A stretch of 64,000 bases of DNA from Membranipora membranacea. Its lineage: Eukaryota > Bryozoa > Gymnolaemata > Cheilostomatida > Membraniporidae. Positions 35,296-48,867 of this stretch are shown here, piece after piece. The stretch is taken from positions 5,270,001-5,334,000 of the forward strand of contig OU612067.1 of the NCBI GenBank assembly GCA_914767715.1, written 5' to 3'. The notes under the pieces were generated by a model. The model was given only the letters and a program-made list of their open reading frames with translations. It was not told the origin of the DNA and made no database searches. The first letter of the stretch is position 1. Each line of letters begins with the position of its first letter. The position numbers were made by a program, and so were the translations under genes.

Positions 35296-38200
35296 TAACA
35301 ATAAAATCCTGAACTTTAGAACAGCGCCATATGATAGCATAAGTTTTATATAAACTTCCTCATATTTTCAAACAGTAACTGGTGCAAGATATTTGTAAGT
35401 ACAAAATATAAGCCAGGGGCGGCACTACCATATCTTAATCTTCTGCGTTGAGTGGATCCCGACAGCTGGAAGTTTCGTCCCACAGCTTGTTGTACTGTAC
35501 CAAATGATAAGATATCACTGTTTGACCTTGAATTGTGGAGTTGTCTCCTAATATGTTAAGGGGAAACAATTCTTTGAGATTTTGCAAAGATATAAATAAC
35601 CTTGACAATCACAGAAATAGCTCAGTATTCCAAAAGTGATTTAAATATCAAGAAGGGTGCCAATATTAAACTCTTAAGCGATAGTAGGCATTCACCACTT
35701 TCTTAGTCTAGAAGCAGAAGTCATGTGCAAGCAATGGGAAGGGGTGTAATCATAGATTGAAAAAACAGTACTGTTTTTAAATCTATGGGTGTAATTCACC
35801 AAACTGATTCTAACCATCAAGAAGATTACAGTAACAGAATTATAGGGTGAACATTTTGATAGGGCAAAAGCCTAAGGATAGGAGGAGAGACTTACTTTAC
35901 TAGAGTCAGTGAGATCAAAAAATGAATAAATAAGGGAGCTCATGGGGCACCTGTGTTATGCGCTTCTGGGCTTGCAAGCCAATGGGTATGTGGAGAATTC
36001 TGAACGTAGGAAAAACACAGGCTTGCAAGCCCTGGTATCCCGAGGCATAGATAGGTAGGTGGGTGGTCAAGTAGTAGGTAGGTAGATAGATGGATGGATA
36101 CCAGCAGGCAGAATATGTATTGTAGGTTGATAGCTAAGACTCCACAGTCAAGTCCTTCAATTGACTAATTCATCCTTTATCACACAGACTGACTGACTAA
36201 ACTTAAATGACACTTACTAACAGTTACTATGGTTTGTTGGAAAACAGTACTCTCTGTTGAGTTTTACACCCACACAGCAACTTAATCCAGATTCCCTTAT
36301 GAAATGATCGGATCATTATACATTTGATTAATGAGCTACTAATACTAACTTACCCAGACCAAAATGGGTCTGGCAAATTAAACTACAACATCACTCTCCA
36401 AACCTTTCACCTTTGCAGCAGGGAGGGAATGCGTCCAGACAGACTCAATCAGGCTATATCAGATCATCATCATTCTGAGTTGTTTGATACATCAATTGGC
36501 GATGAAATAGGGGTTGGTGCATGGGGCTTCCCTCACACAAAGTTGCCCATAGTGATATCTAATTATAGAAATCTAATCTAATCTAATGCTATCTAGCGCT
36601 GTTTCTAAATTCGCAAATGCAATGTACAACTGTCAATCCACTGTGATAGAAAATGAAAAAAACATCTTTGAAGAATGAGGGGCGGCTATATACTATCCCT
36701 TGAGCAGAACACAGTTTTTATCGAGTGGTGATGAAAAGTCTTAATCCAATGTTTAACATTGGAGATGTATGTGAGACCCTGTCCTGTACAATATGTGTGG
36801 TACTGTGGTAATAGACTTAGGTTATAGGTTATGACAAGTCGGCAGCATGCATTATATTTTGTAAAGACACTCATCACAGCCAATGAAGATGAACAGTGCG
36901 GCCACACACCACACTTTCTCTCTATAAGCAAGGATTGTTCAAAGCCATATTCTTTTTTTCTTGCTCCAAGATAACCTACAACCATAGGATAAAGAACCCT
37001 CGCCCCCTCTCGCTCTCCCGCAACCAACTGTATTCAGTTGTAAACTGCTGTGACAGAGTGACCAGGGGTGTAGCCAACAGCTTAGAGGGGGATTTGTGAA
37101 TAGGAGATAATAAGCAGCTCTTTTTCCATCAATCATTGTTAAAATTGCAGTAGAAAATGCTATGTAGCATAATTACCTGTGTGTAGAAACTGTATCATTA
37201 TTGCCATGACAACAAAGTACAGGTATTATAGTCATATTCCCTAATGACAAAAGCACATTTTTTCCCTATTGACTGTTCAGAATACTGACTATTGACTGTT
37301 CGGAATACTAAACCATCTAAATGTTCTTGACCTAGCAATACGCATGAGTGATTCATTATTATTGTGGGGGCAAAAACATCGCCTCATTGCTTAGCAGAGT
37401 TTGATGTTAATCAGTAAGAGCGAAGAACTACTCATCTGACAGTAGCTTATATTCAGCAGCTGTTTATTGCGATGAACACGATTAGTGAGATTACAAGAAA
37501 TTCTTAGATTTCCTCAACGAATTAAGGGAATCCTTGTGCAGACATTATCAGATTCAGAGGCATTCTTTGTGTGGTACATGGTTGTTGAAAGACATCTGTC
37601 ATTCTTAGACACATATATTGGGTATGTATACTGCTATGATCCAAATCTATACCGACTGCAATTAGAATGCAGCGGCAGCAGCTGAAGTTCAGACCACAAA
37701 ACGCTTAGACTTAGCAGTTTCCGTTACTTAAGGTAGACATATGAACCATTGAAATTCAGATCTGAGATATTGCGGGGTTGGGGGGCTAGTCGGGAGTCCT
37801 AGACAATAGAGAGAAATGACAGGAGGTCAAGGCATCACTCTGTATGGCTTTGCCAAGCGCAGAAGCTGTTCTCTGCTGTAATGCCGGCACTTGGCGCAAC
37901 CAAATGTCAATGCTGGCATTACATGTCAGCATATACATACGCCATCTTGGTTTATTTTAATGTAAGTGCCGAAACCAGTACAAATGGTGGATGGTGGATT
38001 TTCTCTTAGTCAACTTTTTTGTTGATTGCTGATAATACAATGCCATTTCCTCCAATCTATAGAGTCTGTATACTTTGTTGAAAGCAGAGGTAAACTAAGG
38101 GGGGCGGGTGGTGGAAGCAGTGTCAAAAGCAGGTGATATAGTCCGATTTTGTTCGTAGACAGTTTGGCACCATATTCTACAGATAAGAAATGGCTTGCAA

Positions 38201-39046
38201 CAAGCTAACAACTATCTTGATTGGGACGTTGCTACCTTCAAAGTTTCCTTTCCCAAGAATATGAATTTGGTTGTTGCAAGTTATCTTAGGTTTGAGTGTG
38301 CAGCTCACAATAATGTTCTGCTGGTAGCCACATCTACATCTCACTTGCTGCACATTCCACTGAACTGACAGCTGTGTCATACAAGGACCAGACCTCTATT
38401 CAACATGCTCAATTTTGTTGATGGCACAAAGTTTTAATATTTTGGCTGTCCTGTATGACATGATTGGCTGTAGTTCATGTGGTGCGAGTACAAGCTACGC
38501 TTGGATACCACTGAGATAAGATAAGAATGTCACCGGAGCAATTCCATAACGAACAATATGCTATCGGGTTGTGAACAAATTCTCTGTGAAATAAGGAAGC
38601 TTCATATTGACTTTATTACAGTTCTCTCATCCTATTGTCTACCTTGATCACACCATTGCAATCTATCATCACTGGCAAGTGTGCCAACACATCACTTCAG
38701 TCAGGTTTCAAATTGTGAAAAGATAATTTGATTTTGTCATACATTTTTTGTCAATTACACGCTACAGCTTTTCAGGAAAGCTGTTGTACCTTGGCTCACT
38801 GCACAATTCCATAGCTGGTACTATCAATTTTACATCGCTAATTGATTGTTTTTTTAGATCCCTGTGTTCAGTACTAAGTTAACAGACAGTGTACTGCTAC
38901 TACACTTAAAACGCTGTTTAGCTACACTGAGATGGCAGCTCTAGCTTTATTGTAGTGATTGCCCTACTGCAACCTCACAGATCTTTATTGGACGCTGACA
39001 TTGATGGTGTACTCTTAGCTAATTGGAATAACGCCAAGGAATCAGC
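35296..39046. other. Intergenic stretch with scattered short repeats
   Basis: No supported gene. It holds two copies of the self-complementary GGCTTGCAAGCC (35969-35980 and 36020-36031), a GGTA/GATA-type simple repeat near 36050-36100, and a small hairpin at 37878-37922 (GTAATGCCGGCA facing TGCTGGCATTAC). Confidence 0.45.
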
Positions 39047-42000
39047 ATGAAGCAAGGGCCTATTGACACAGTGCTAGAAAAAACCAAGGATCTCAAGTTT
39101 AACGTCATGGAGAAGACAAAAGATTTCAGGATAGAAATAAAGAAAGTTCTAACCACTCGGTCTAGCTCCTCCATACAGACGAGGATCGTGTTTGCTTGTT
39201 CTATTATCGTCATCGTATACTTCGCCATTATGGATATCTTGACATATTTTCATATTCAAAACCTTCCAGTGCGGACTAAGGACCCAGAGCCAATTAACAC
39301 AGGGTTCGACTATTTTAAGATGTTGTCAATCAAAGGCATGATGGAAGATCAGCTTTCCTGTCACATCAACTGGCCAACTTGTGAGTGGTTTGAACAAGTC
39401 ACCCATATTAGTCAGCTGAAGTTTGTCACACCAAACAGAGTGAGCATTCTTGGTGCCATTATAGCCATACCTGCTGGCAAGCTGCTCGCCGCGGAGAGTC
39501 TTTTAGCTAAACGAATCGCCATATTAATATTCACCTTTCGGTTGTGGATCGACGGACTGGACGGTATTGTATTCAGGATGCAAAAGTTCAGCGGTGCAAA
39601 ACAGCATACACAACTCTCAGTGAGACACTCCAGCGGCTGGTGGATGGACTTCTTTTGTGACTCCTTTGCCGCCTTAACATTTCTCTATGGAACTTATTTT
39701 ACAATCAAACAGAATATGCCATCTAATGGACCCTCAAACCTCTTTGGATACCTTCCGCTGAATCATTGTCCTCCAAAACACATCGTCGGGAGCAGCTCAC
39801 CACGGCCATCATCTCCTAACCTGGGTGAGTATTTTTATGAACCATTTCCTTTTCATGTGTGTTCGACAGTTTTAATTCATCCTTCCAGCCGGTCAAGTGA
39901 ACATTTGGTTGCCACTTGTCTGATTTATGGCAGACTGGATGTGTTTTAAGCTGGGAAGGACTGAGCTCACAGTGTAACTATGTGTTATTCTTGTCGACAT
40001 GATTGTAGTCTTAGGAGTGTCCCCATGGCAGATGTTGCTCTGTTAGGAACTCAAATCAAATTGCTGTCAAGATGCATTATATTATTTTGCCGCACATCAA
40101 GCACATCAATTACAATTATGACTAGTTGTTTTCATCGTTTTCTATGTCCAACGGTTAGTCTGTTAGACTGAATCATCCTAACTTTTTTTTATGATGGGAC
40201 CATCGTGTAAATCATGCTGTGTTGGAAGTGTGATGAGTAGACGACATATTATGCCGTAAGTGCTATGCTGCAGATAGCATCCTATGTAAAAGATGGGGCA
40301 CTTCAAGATACAATGTTTAGACAGACATGGCTAGTAATGGAAATGCCAAAGGTCGATTTGTATGCCTAGTATTTTTCTTAATCAGATCAGAATAAGATCT
40401 GAAATATGAGTAGTAAAGAACCCGTATGCTGCCTCTAACCTATAGTCAGTTGATCAGCAACACATATGACCTGTGACCTTTACAACTCAATATATTTGAT
40501 GAAGATTTCCTCACAGAGAAAGAATATATCCTTACTCTGTGATTTCCTCATTGAACTTCCATTCCTATCCTAACCTATAACCTGTATGCTATGTTTTTAG
40601 AACGGAGTGAAAAAGAGATATCGTATCGTACATTGTGGACGAAGGTGTTGTGGGTGGTAGCCACCATCTTCTTTGGATCAGGATTGTGGGACTACTTTGT
40701 TGCTCAATATCGTGCCATATTCGAAGTGACATTCAAAACAGAGAAACAGCAGGTAGTTATGTGTACAACATTAGGCTGAGGATATTAGCATTTTATCGTA
40801 ATGGATTTCATGAAACTAACTAAGGTCTAACAACACAATAATGCTAGCAGTTGTAGGATTTTTAAATGATAATAAACATGACAGCCAAGACTATCTCTCT
40901 TGTTGAATTAATTTGGTTGATTAGCATATTTGGCAGCAGCCTCTGAGGCACTGTGACATTTACTGCTACATCCCACATGCTTCAATAATTTAATGGTGTT
41001 TCAAAGAATTGTTACTCCTCTATAAATAGATAGAGTGGAGGTCAACAACCTTAGCTGCAGTGTGTTTTCTTCATTACATGGTGACATCCAGTAATTGACA
41101 TTTCAATTTGGACCTGTTATGTGTTACATGTATTTCCCACCTTATGTTAGCAGAATATGAATGAAAACTGGTTGGATTGTGCTAGAGACTAGATAATAGG
41201 CTAAAGATTTCAAATTGAGGAATTTGTGAACTCACGTTTTGCCAATTTATTATTACAGGTGCTACAGAATAAATTCCTTAAGAGTGGCTCTACGTTCATA
41301 GTATTCTGGTTCTGGAGACTTTTCAACGGAGTGTCTCTTATCAACACAGCCTACCTAGCTATAGTTGTAGATAAAATTTGGGTAAGTCCATGGTATATTG
41401 GTATGTTGTTAAAAATCATGATGAGTCCGTTGAAATATGACTCTCGGTAATACTTTGAAACCCGATTCCAGAACAAGGCATCCTATGGTCGAGTGGGCTG
41501 TCAAGTCAGCTTTGTGGACATGAACCTTCACCATAAGTCACACACAGTTGTACATGTTGGCATGTTACGTTGCCGATAGGAGAAGTGATCTAGTCACTTA
41601 AAGCCATGGCACACAATCTTTTTATTCGACTTATGGAAGTTATCAATGTAGGGTTTAGTTATCAATGTAGGGTATTATTACCTGTTTTTATCTTATTGTC
41701 TTTGCTCACAGATTGTGTCACAAGACTTTGCGTGGTAACCTTATCCACTGCCGTACAGTGTGAGTGGTTTAGGTTGATAGTTTAAGAGTACATAAAGTAA
41801 GGGGGTTGCTCTCCTCACTCATATCAATGGTACGCACAAATCTTGGTATTCCTTTTGGAAGTTATCAAAGTAGGGTTTAATAATCAGAGTAGGGTATTAT
41901 TGCGGTGGTTTCTATCTCATGCCCTTTGCCCGCAGTTTTCACCACAAGACTGTATTGACAATGATTAATTGCTGGATAACTGGAACTTAACCACCACAAC

Positions 42001-44842
42001 AATCAGAGACAGTAGTTAGTAGATCATGTACTGTCTTTGTAATTATGGTGATCAGCTTGCTTCATGCTGAGTGGATTTTGGCTCCAGGGCTCCAACTGAC
42101 CTATTCAAATATCATATGTTCTGATAATGATGAGTAATTAAATGATGTCAGGTCAGCGATGGATTTAAATAGGATGCTGCCGGACTACCAAGTTACTAGT
42201 TACAGCGCTCAAACTCTGCCTTGTTGCTGCAAGCGGCATTCCATTCTCCACCGCATCATCTCATCCGGAATGCCGCTACCAGCATCAGGGCAGAGTTTGA
42301 GCACATAAACTTTCAAGTTTCTAGATGTGTCCTGTGATGTTGTGACATACATCGTTGATCATCAACTACGTATTGCCACGTATTGCCACGACTACTTGCC
42401 AAACTATTACCAATTTCGCCGAATATCACTAAAAGATGCTGGTAGTAAATTAAAACTTTTTAACACATTATCTTCTTGCTTCGGTGATTGGACAGTTCTC
42501 TTTTGTTGGCAGTTTGCCTGTAGGCCTTTTATGCCAATACAGTACCAACAAGTCTCAGCCAGCAACCATGGTTCTACCAAGGTGGAGGCTTGATTGAACA
42601 ATTAAGTGGTAGGGGGTGCCAAACAGATTAAATTGTGAATTAGCATAGTTATTTATAACACAGTTGGCATTATCTCCAGATTAGCCAACTACTACAATCT
42701 GTTTTCAGCACTCCATTCCAGAACTTTCAAAAACTATAAATTCATTGCTTCCTGTATTTCAGTACACAAACCCTGTTACATTTTGGTGTGGTTAATGGAC
42801 GGTGATAGTTTGATCTCACATGTACATTTAGTTATGAGTTAAAAAGACTACATGCTTGTGGTTTCCTTCCATGAATCAGCCTTAGACTATTACACTAATC
42901 GTGTTTCATAAATCAGTATTTGACCAGAGACTATAGATATATTATCTATAGTCTCTGATTTGACTGCCTAGTGATGACTCATACATCACTAATTATCTAT
43001 CTAATTAGCAACAGTTCACTGACTTCATATATCCCACAATGCACCACACATTATTTTGTTTCTGTGTGAAAACCAATGAAACTTTTATGGGGTCAAAACT
43101 CTTAGTTTTTTTGCTTTGGGCGGACAAACAGGCAAATACTACACCATTTTCCTAAACAAATACTATGAATCTATTATCTACCCTGAAGCCATGTCACTTT
43201 GCTAAGATCTTCACTATTGTAATAAGGGTGTACAGTGAAGGAAACACAAGGAAGTACAGGAAACGAAAGGTGATTTGTTTCTATCTGCGTTGTCACGGCT
43301 TTTACCTTACAGAAAATGTCACAAAACTTGAGATAGCGTAGTAGTGCGGATTATTGAAATCAAGATGATTGCAGCGACTTGTAACAATAATTCAAGAGGC
43401 TGTTGTAGCTTTTTTCGATGATATAAATGTAGTATTAATGACAGGACGCACTTCTCTTTTGCAGGATTATGTGAATTATGTTCAGTTCTTTGGTAGTTGT
43501 GGTCTACTCTGCCTATCCCTGATGACACTTCTACATCTCAACAGTGTAAGTGTATATCTGTTATCTGTATCACAGAGTATTAAGGATACATTATCCTTAC
43601 ACTGTGACATGTGTGTGTGGGGGGGGGGCGGGGGCGGCCGGCGGCCGGAGGAAAGTCGTAGACTAATCCCATGTCTAAGATGGATGAGATGCTAATGCAG
43701 ATAAAGGAAGTTTTGAATAGCTGACGAGAAGATTATCCCAGGGGTAGGGATGGGTTGGGATACTGTGAGACATTCATAACACCAGTGGCTCAGATTCGAT
43801 TTGGGACACCTGTTATTTCCCAAGCTCACTGCAAGATCACAAGCCAAACAGAAGACAAATATAACGGATCATTCAAGTGATATGACCATCATTGACACTC
43901 CATGTCCTAACTCCCCTAAATATATATCATTAGTTACTTCCTAGTCCTGTTCTCCAGTCACATCACATCACATCACCATCACATCCACCACAATTTATCA
44001 CATCCACCCCACAATGATGCTTGTGATTTTCATGTATTGTTGAAGTTAACCCCTTGATCTGAGGTTGTTATCTCTAGGAAACAAATGGGATATGACTATC
44101 TAAAGTATTTGTTGCGTGCATTCTGAACTTATACAACACATGTCAATCGCCAGCGTCTTCTAAACCCTGAGAATAAAGTCAAATTGCATAGACTTTTGAG
44201 GGAAAAATTGTGCAAAATACATCGATGAATGCAACCACTCAGCATTCCTCAATATTTGTTGTCCTGAGATATAAAAGAATATTGTGTCATAAGTGTATCA
44301 TGATCACCAATATTGTTCAATTAGTTATCACTGAAATTTTTTTCTCTAGTCCGTATCCTTTTGAGATTTTCTTTCAGTACCTTGAGCTTCCCTCCTTTTG
44401 TCAAAGCAGGAGTGATAATGTCATCACTTCTTTTTGCAACACTATTCTTAGTTGCAACACTAGTCATAATAAAAAAAGTTAAAACACTGGTTGACTACCG
44501 TCTAACCTTCCTTGCAAAAAAGGGTTGCATCCTTTTTGTTTACTTAGCTGAATCAAAATTCAAATTTGCTTGCGCTTTACTTACAATTCATTGTAAATTT
44601 TCCATTGACTGCTTTGTGTAGACATTCGTGAAAAATAGAAAATCCCCTGTCCCTGATAACTTCCCCGTTCACCATGTGTACTCAGCTAATATAAACGTAC
44701 ATTATCCCCTCAGCCCCAAGCTACATTCATGAGTTGTATCTGATCATACATCTGTATTGTACTTGAATCAGATTAGTAAGCCATGATCATATTTCATCTT
44801 TTGTAGTTACACAATGCGCTTGGTCTGTACGGAACATACTGA
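39047..44842 (+). CDS. Ceramide phosphoethanolamine synthase-like CDP-alcohol phosphotransferase, 5 exons
   Basis: Exons 39047-39824, 40601-40752, 41259-41381, 43465-43545 and 44807-44842 join in frame (1170 bases, 389 residues, TGA stop). The CDP-alcohol phosphotransferase signature is visible: D169-x2-D172-G-x2-F-R177, then G197-x3-D201-x3-D205. The usual Ala before Arg is Phe, and the spacer before the Gly is longer than in the phospholipid enzymes. Both features recall insect ceramide phosphoethanolamine synthase, which transfers phosphoethanolamine from CDP-ethanolamine to ceramide in the Golgi. A membrane segment lies at about residues 45-65, with further hydrophobic segments at 131-165 and in exons 2, 3 and 4. 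The start is the first ATG of a long first exon. The exact substrate is inferred; another unusual CDP-alcohol transferase is the alternative. Confidence 0.75.
41637..41960 (+). repeat. Imperfect direct duplication, period about 220
   Basis: A segment with GAAGTTATCAATGTAGGGTT, a second ATCAATGTAGGGTATTATT, a pyrimidine-rich stretch and a CACAAGACT end occurs near 41637-41740. It recurs in diverged form near 41857-41955. It lies in an intron of the phosphotransferase gene and has no coding potential. Confidence 0.45.
42207..42302. repeat. Inverted repeat with about 36-base arms
   Basis: The left arm GCTCAAACTCTGCCTTGTTG and following bases face GGCAGAGTTTGAGC at the right end, and the inner GCGGCATTCC pairs with GGAATGCCGC. 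It lies in an intron of the phosphotransferase gene and is related to the repeat at 22955-23029. Confidence 0.7.
42924..42957. repeat. Palindrome CAGAGACTATAGATA, copy 1
   Basis: CAGAGACTATAGATA is followed after three bases by its exact reverse complement. The same palindrome recurs near 45704-45735. No protein-binding site with this sequence is known to me. Confidence 0.7.
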
Positions 44843-45703
44843 GAAACACATGCCAAGACGATAACGTACACTACGCTGATAGTCTCCTATCATGATAAGT
44901 TGTTACAGTGTACACAGCGACGATAGATAATGATATATGATTATCATAGTCTTTGGTCTTTCCTGTGACTCTGTGTGAAAGTGAATACAGTCAAATATTG
45001 CTCAAATCATTTTAAGTTTTTATACGATAAACAATCATTATCGATTATATTCGGAATATTTGACATCCACCCTCCTACGCGTTAGTCACATTGAGCTCTA
45101 TCGGGCTCGGGTTGTGTGTGTCTTGTATATAATGCCATATTTGATGTTGAAATGTGTGTGAGATTTTAAATCCTTTGACCTCCAGATTTTGGATAATTAC
45201 ATGTTATGGTGCTGACTTTATGGTGCAGCTTCTATGTTCTTTAATTACAGACTTTCCACTTTTTACTTTTAGTATGTCCTCCGTTTATGTTCTGTTTCAC
45301 GTTTTTACCGCATCAAATGTCTACATGTTACAAAAAAAAGCAAATCAAAATATGTTACACCAACAATTACCGCTCACGTCGTGTCATTATAGATATATCC
45401 GCAGACATTTACTTTTTTGTTAAATGGGATAAATGGATAAGTACTTTACTTTTATATGATTAGTTATTTGCTATATATTTTGATCAAAAATCTGGTTGCT
45501 AGTGTGTTTTTTTTATTTCCCACTGGATTTCAGTGGATGACTACAGAAAGCTGTTTTTAGTTACATCTGTCATTCTGGTAATGTCCCTAAGGCAACTTGC
45601 TGATGACTTGAGGGCTGACTTGAGTGCTGACTTGACTGCTGTGCTCTTACGTTTATATGTTCCTGTTTCACAGAATCTTTTCATTCCGGCTAAGGTTTGG
45701 CCA

Positions 45704-45735
45704 GAGACTATAGATATATCTATAGTCTCTGGTTT
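45704..45735. repeat. Palindrome CCAGAGACTATAGATA, copy 2
   Basis: A perfect 32-base palindrome with no spacer, using the same 15-base arm as the copy at 42924-42957. It lies downstream of the phosphotransferase gene. Confidence 0.7.
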
Positions 45736-46251
45736 GGCTAAATAAAATTCTGTTTTATAAATTGATACAGTGTCATAAATGATTTGTCATAAATAAAGTG
45801 TCATCACTGATTCGTGGTATTATTGTATTTTCATTTGTGTGTTTTGTTGCGATGGATAGGGGTCAACAAGAAGCATGAAAAAGTTACAACGTTTAATAAG
45901 GAATAAGGAATCTACATTGTGGTGACACCATTTAGATTAGCAAGGAAATTTTCATGAAGCCGTTTTAGAAACCTTTGTAGCCTTTAGACAAATTGTGATA
46001 AATTGCTTGAATCCTACAGGCTAATCTAATCACATTTGCCTGACTTATACATCTACAATCTCAATTTTCTCTGTTCGGAGATTTGGACTGTTGACCAACA
46101 AAAGAATGAAGCCAACATTCATCAATTGTGACCCAATGTCGCTATCTCTCTAATCAGGGATGTGGAACTTTGTACCCGACCCCAGCTTCCAAAGTTTACT
46201 CTCTCACCAGGATATCAAACCACACAATCATCATTCGCAGTGACGGCAATT

Positions 46252-46350
46252 TATAGTTGCTCTGTAGCAGTGAAGACTGGATTGTATAGCTGCTCTGTAG
46301 CAGTGAAGACTGGATTGTATAGCTGCTCTGTAGCAGTGAAGACTGGATTG
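46252..46350 (+). repeat. 33-base tandem repeat, three copies
   Basis: Three contiguous, almost identical units of 33 bases of the type TATAGCTGCTCTGTAGCAGT followed by GAAGACTGGATTG. Because 33 is a multiple of three, the unit is open on both strands and encodes an 11-residue repeat in each. I see no splice sites or start that would make either frame a gene. Confidence 0.85.
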
Positions 46351-46663
46351 ACAGGTTTTTCGATGCCAAAAAGGGATGCAAATAACTGAATTGATGATTA
46401 CCTGAGGGACACAGGTTATGCAAATCTAAGTATTTATAGTAAAAGGAGATCGTTTTGTAGGCCTAGGGATTTGTGCATATGGGATATAAATTAACATGCT
46501 GTCAGGCCGAGAGATTTATAAACAACAGCATTTTTAACAAGGAACGAGAAAAATATTACCTGGAATGGTACAATTATAACCTTATGATGCTTGCTTCAAT
46601 CAGGGACAATACTAGAGTGGAATGTGCTGATGTTCCATACAAAATAGCTGACTGTATAACATA

Positions 46664-46668
<5 letters not shown>

Positions 46669-46697
<29 letters not shown>

Positions 46698-46762
46698 CAT
46701 ACATACATACATACATACATACATACATACATACATACATACATACATACATACATACATAC
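46669..46762. repeat. (ACAT)n microsatellite
   Basis: About 23 uninterrupted copies of the tetranucleotide. It makes artificial Tyr-Ile-His-Thr and Met-Tyr-Val-Cys open frames that are not genes. Confidence 0.95.
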
Positions 46763-48867
46763 ACGCATACAGGTAAGGGCATCCTTTTGGGGTGGTCTGC
46801 GCAGCATCATAGTTTCGGGATTCAGCTGATACATTTGCCTGATCTGGCTGAAAAGCTGTCAGCTGACTCTTGAGACGTTCGCTTACCATAATATAGGTCT
46901 GAATTTCAAGAGTAGCTAAAAGTTTGTTTTATATTATTTTTTGTGGGTAATGGGGAGGGAAACCTGCGCAGCACCAATGTTTTGGGAAGAATTTTGAGGC
47001 CGGTATTTTTTATAAATTTACAGTGTTTCAACATTGAAAATTGTCTTCTCACCTTCTCTCGCCAGTGTTTGTTTGTCACTACAAGCAAAATAATGAGAGT
47101 TGTCTTCTTTTTAAGAACGAGTCAACACCACATGAATTCAGGTGCAGTGCAAAGTTGTTGAAGCCAAGGCCAGTGCATAATGCTCAGTGTATTCAGGCGC
47201 CAGAAGCGGTATGATTTTTATAATGCCTAAGGGTCTCCTGAAGATTGAGGCAGCCCCATTATTGTTTTCATAATTGGAATTTAAACCGACTCATAGTGGT
47301 TCAAAATCCTTGGCCGATTTGCTCGCCTAAGACTTTCTGATGTAGTCTTGTGATAGGCGCAATGCAAAAGTCCGGGTGCTTCAATAGAAAATAGGCTATT
47401 GGATTGCTCTTACCAAAGAAAGAGAGTCCTACTTGTTCCCAGATCACTCATGCATTATTTACTGTATTATATAACTAGAGCGATTGAAGAGTGGGCTTTG
47501 GGCTAATCGATGTATCCAGAGAGGCCAAATAGGTTTGATCGATTAAATAACGAGAACATGAACGATTTCTCCGTGAATGGGAAGAATTTATTGCTCTTTT
47601 CTAGTTGAAACTCCTCTTTGCACCAACAGAGCTGTCACCTTTAAAGCCTTAATATAATGATTGGCGGTTATTTAATGCGATTATATTTTGATCCGATCCA
47701 ATCCATTGTCTTGGATATTTATTTCAATATTGTTTATTACATATTAGTCGTAAGGCGACAGTTGCAACTATACAACCGAAGTAGTATATGATTTGGCTAA
47801 TCATAAGCCCAATGCCGAACACCAACATCAAAACAGTGTTGGGCTAATGATTAACCTAGTATAGGCTACAATGTTTTTCAACAGAGTTGCAGATGCTCAG
47901 CCATTTTAAGAAAATTCAGTTCCGACTAAATTTGAAAAACCACTATTTATTCACACAAACATGCACAAAGTCATTGTACACTCATATTACAAAAAAATCC
48001 AACGTACATACAAAAACCTGATTGCAAAAAGCCCATGAATGTTTTTGGACTGAACTAGCCCTGGAACACCACTATTTACACTTTTAATCTTAAGAACAAG
48101 CACAAATTCATTGTACACTCGTATTACCGTAGAAAAATAAACATGCATGTATAGGCAAACAGCAGCTATGTGCTAACGCTCCATGGATTCTTCTTATCGA
48201 AAAATGTGCACAGTACCTTGAAACACAACCATTTTAATTTACATATATGCTTGCAAATTCACTGCAAGTCTACATGCATTCAACTAAAAAGGGACAAAAC
48301 GTTTATACAAACAAAAACGAAAAATGAGCAAACAAAAAGTTGAATTCCTCCTTTCATGTTAGAAAATTCTCTGATACAGACTAAATTTGAAGAAAGCCTA
48401 TAGCTCAATACAAAATAAAATTTGTGAAATGAAACATTGAAAAACAGACTAATAATATAGAATCCTTGGTTGGCTCTTTAGCAGGGTCCTGACCTCTGTG
48501 TCCACATAACATGCTCATTTCTACAACATAATAAGATCAACAAAAATTGAATAAGAATGCGTTAATGATACTTTATTTTCAGGTAGGATGTGCATCAACA
48601 TATCAAAACTGTTGGTGGAGTGGATGTATCTCGAAAGCCTCCAGAAATAAACAAAAAATGCTAGCAAAGCCCCAAAACAACTGTTTATATTTTGTAAGAT
48701 TGGAGTTGCCCACCCACTACGAGCACCTCACCTGGGAGGGCAACTCTAACTGGAAATCTGGTAGTGACTCTTCATACAATGAACTCATTTGGTGCAAGTG
48801 GAGACGGGCTTGATGATGTCATCAGGCCACAAAAAAAATGAACCTTGGAAAGAAAATTCATACCTGG

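Noticed and set aside
46473-46889. Long open frames over the ACAT microsatellite
   Set aside because: Tetranucleotide repeats read open in several frames. There is no start context, splice site or homology.
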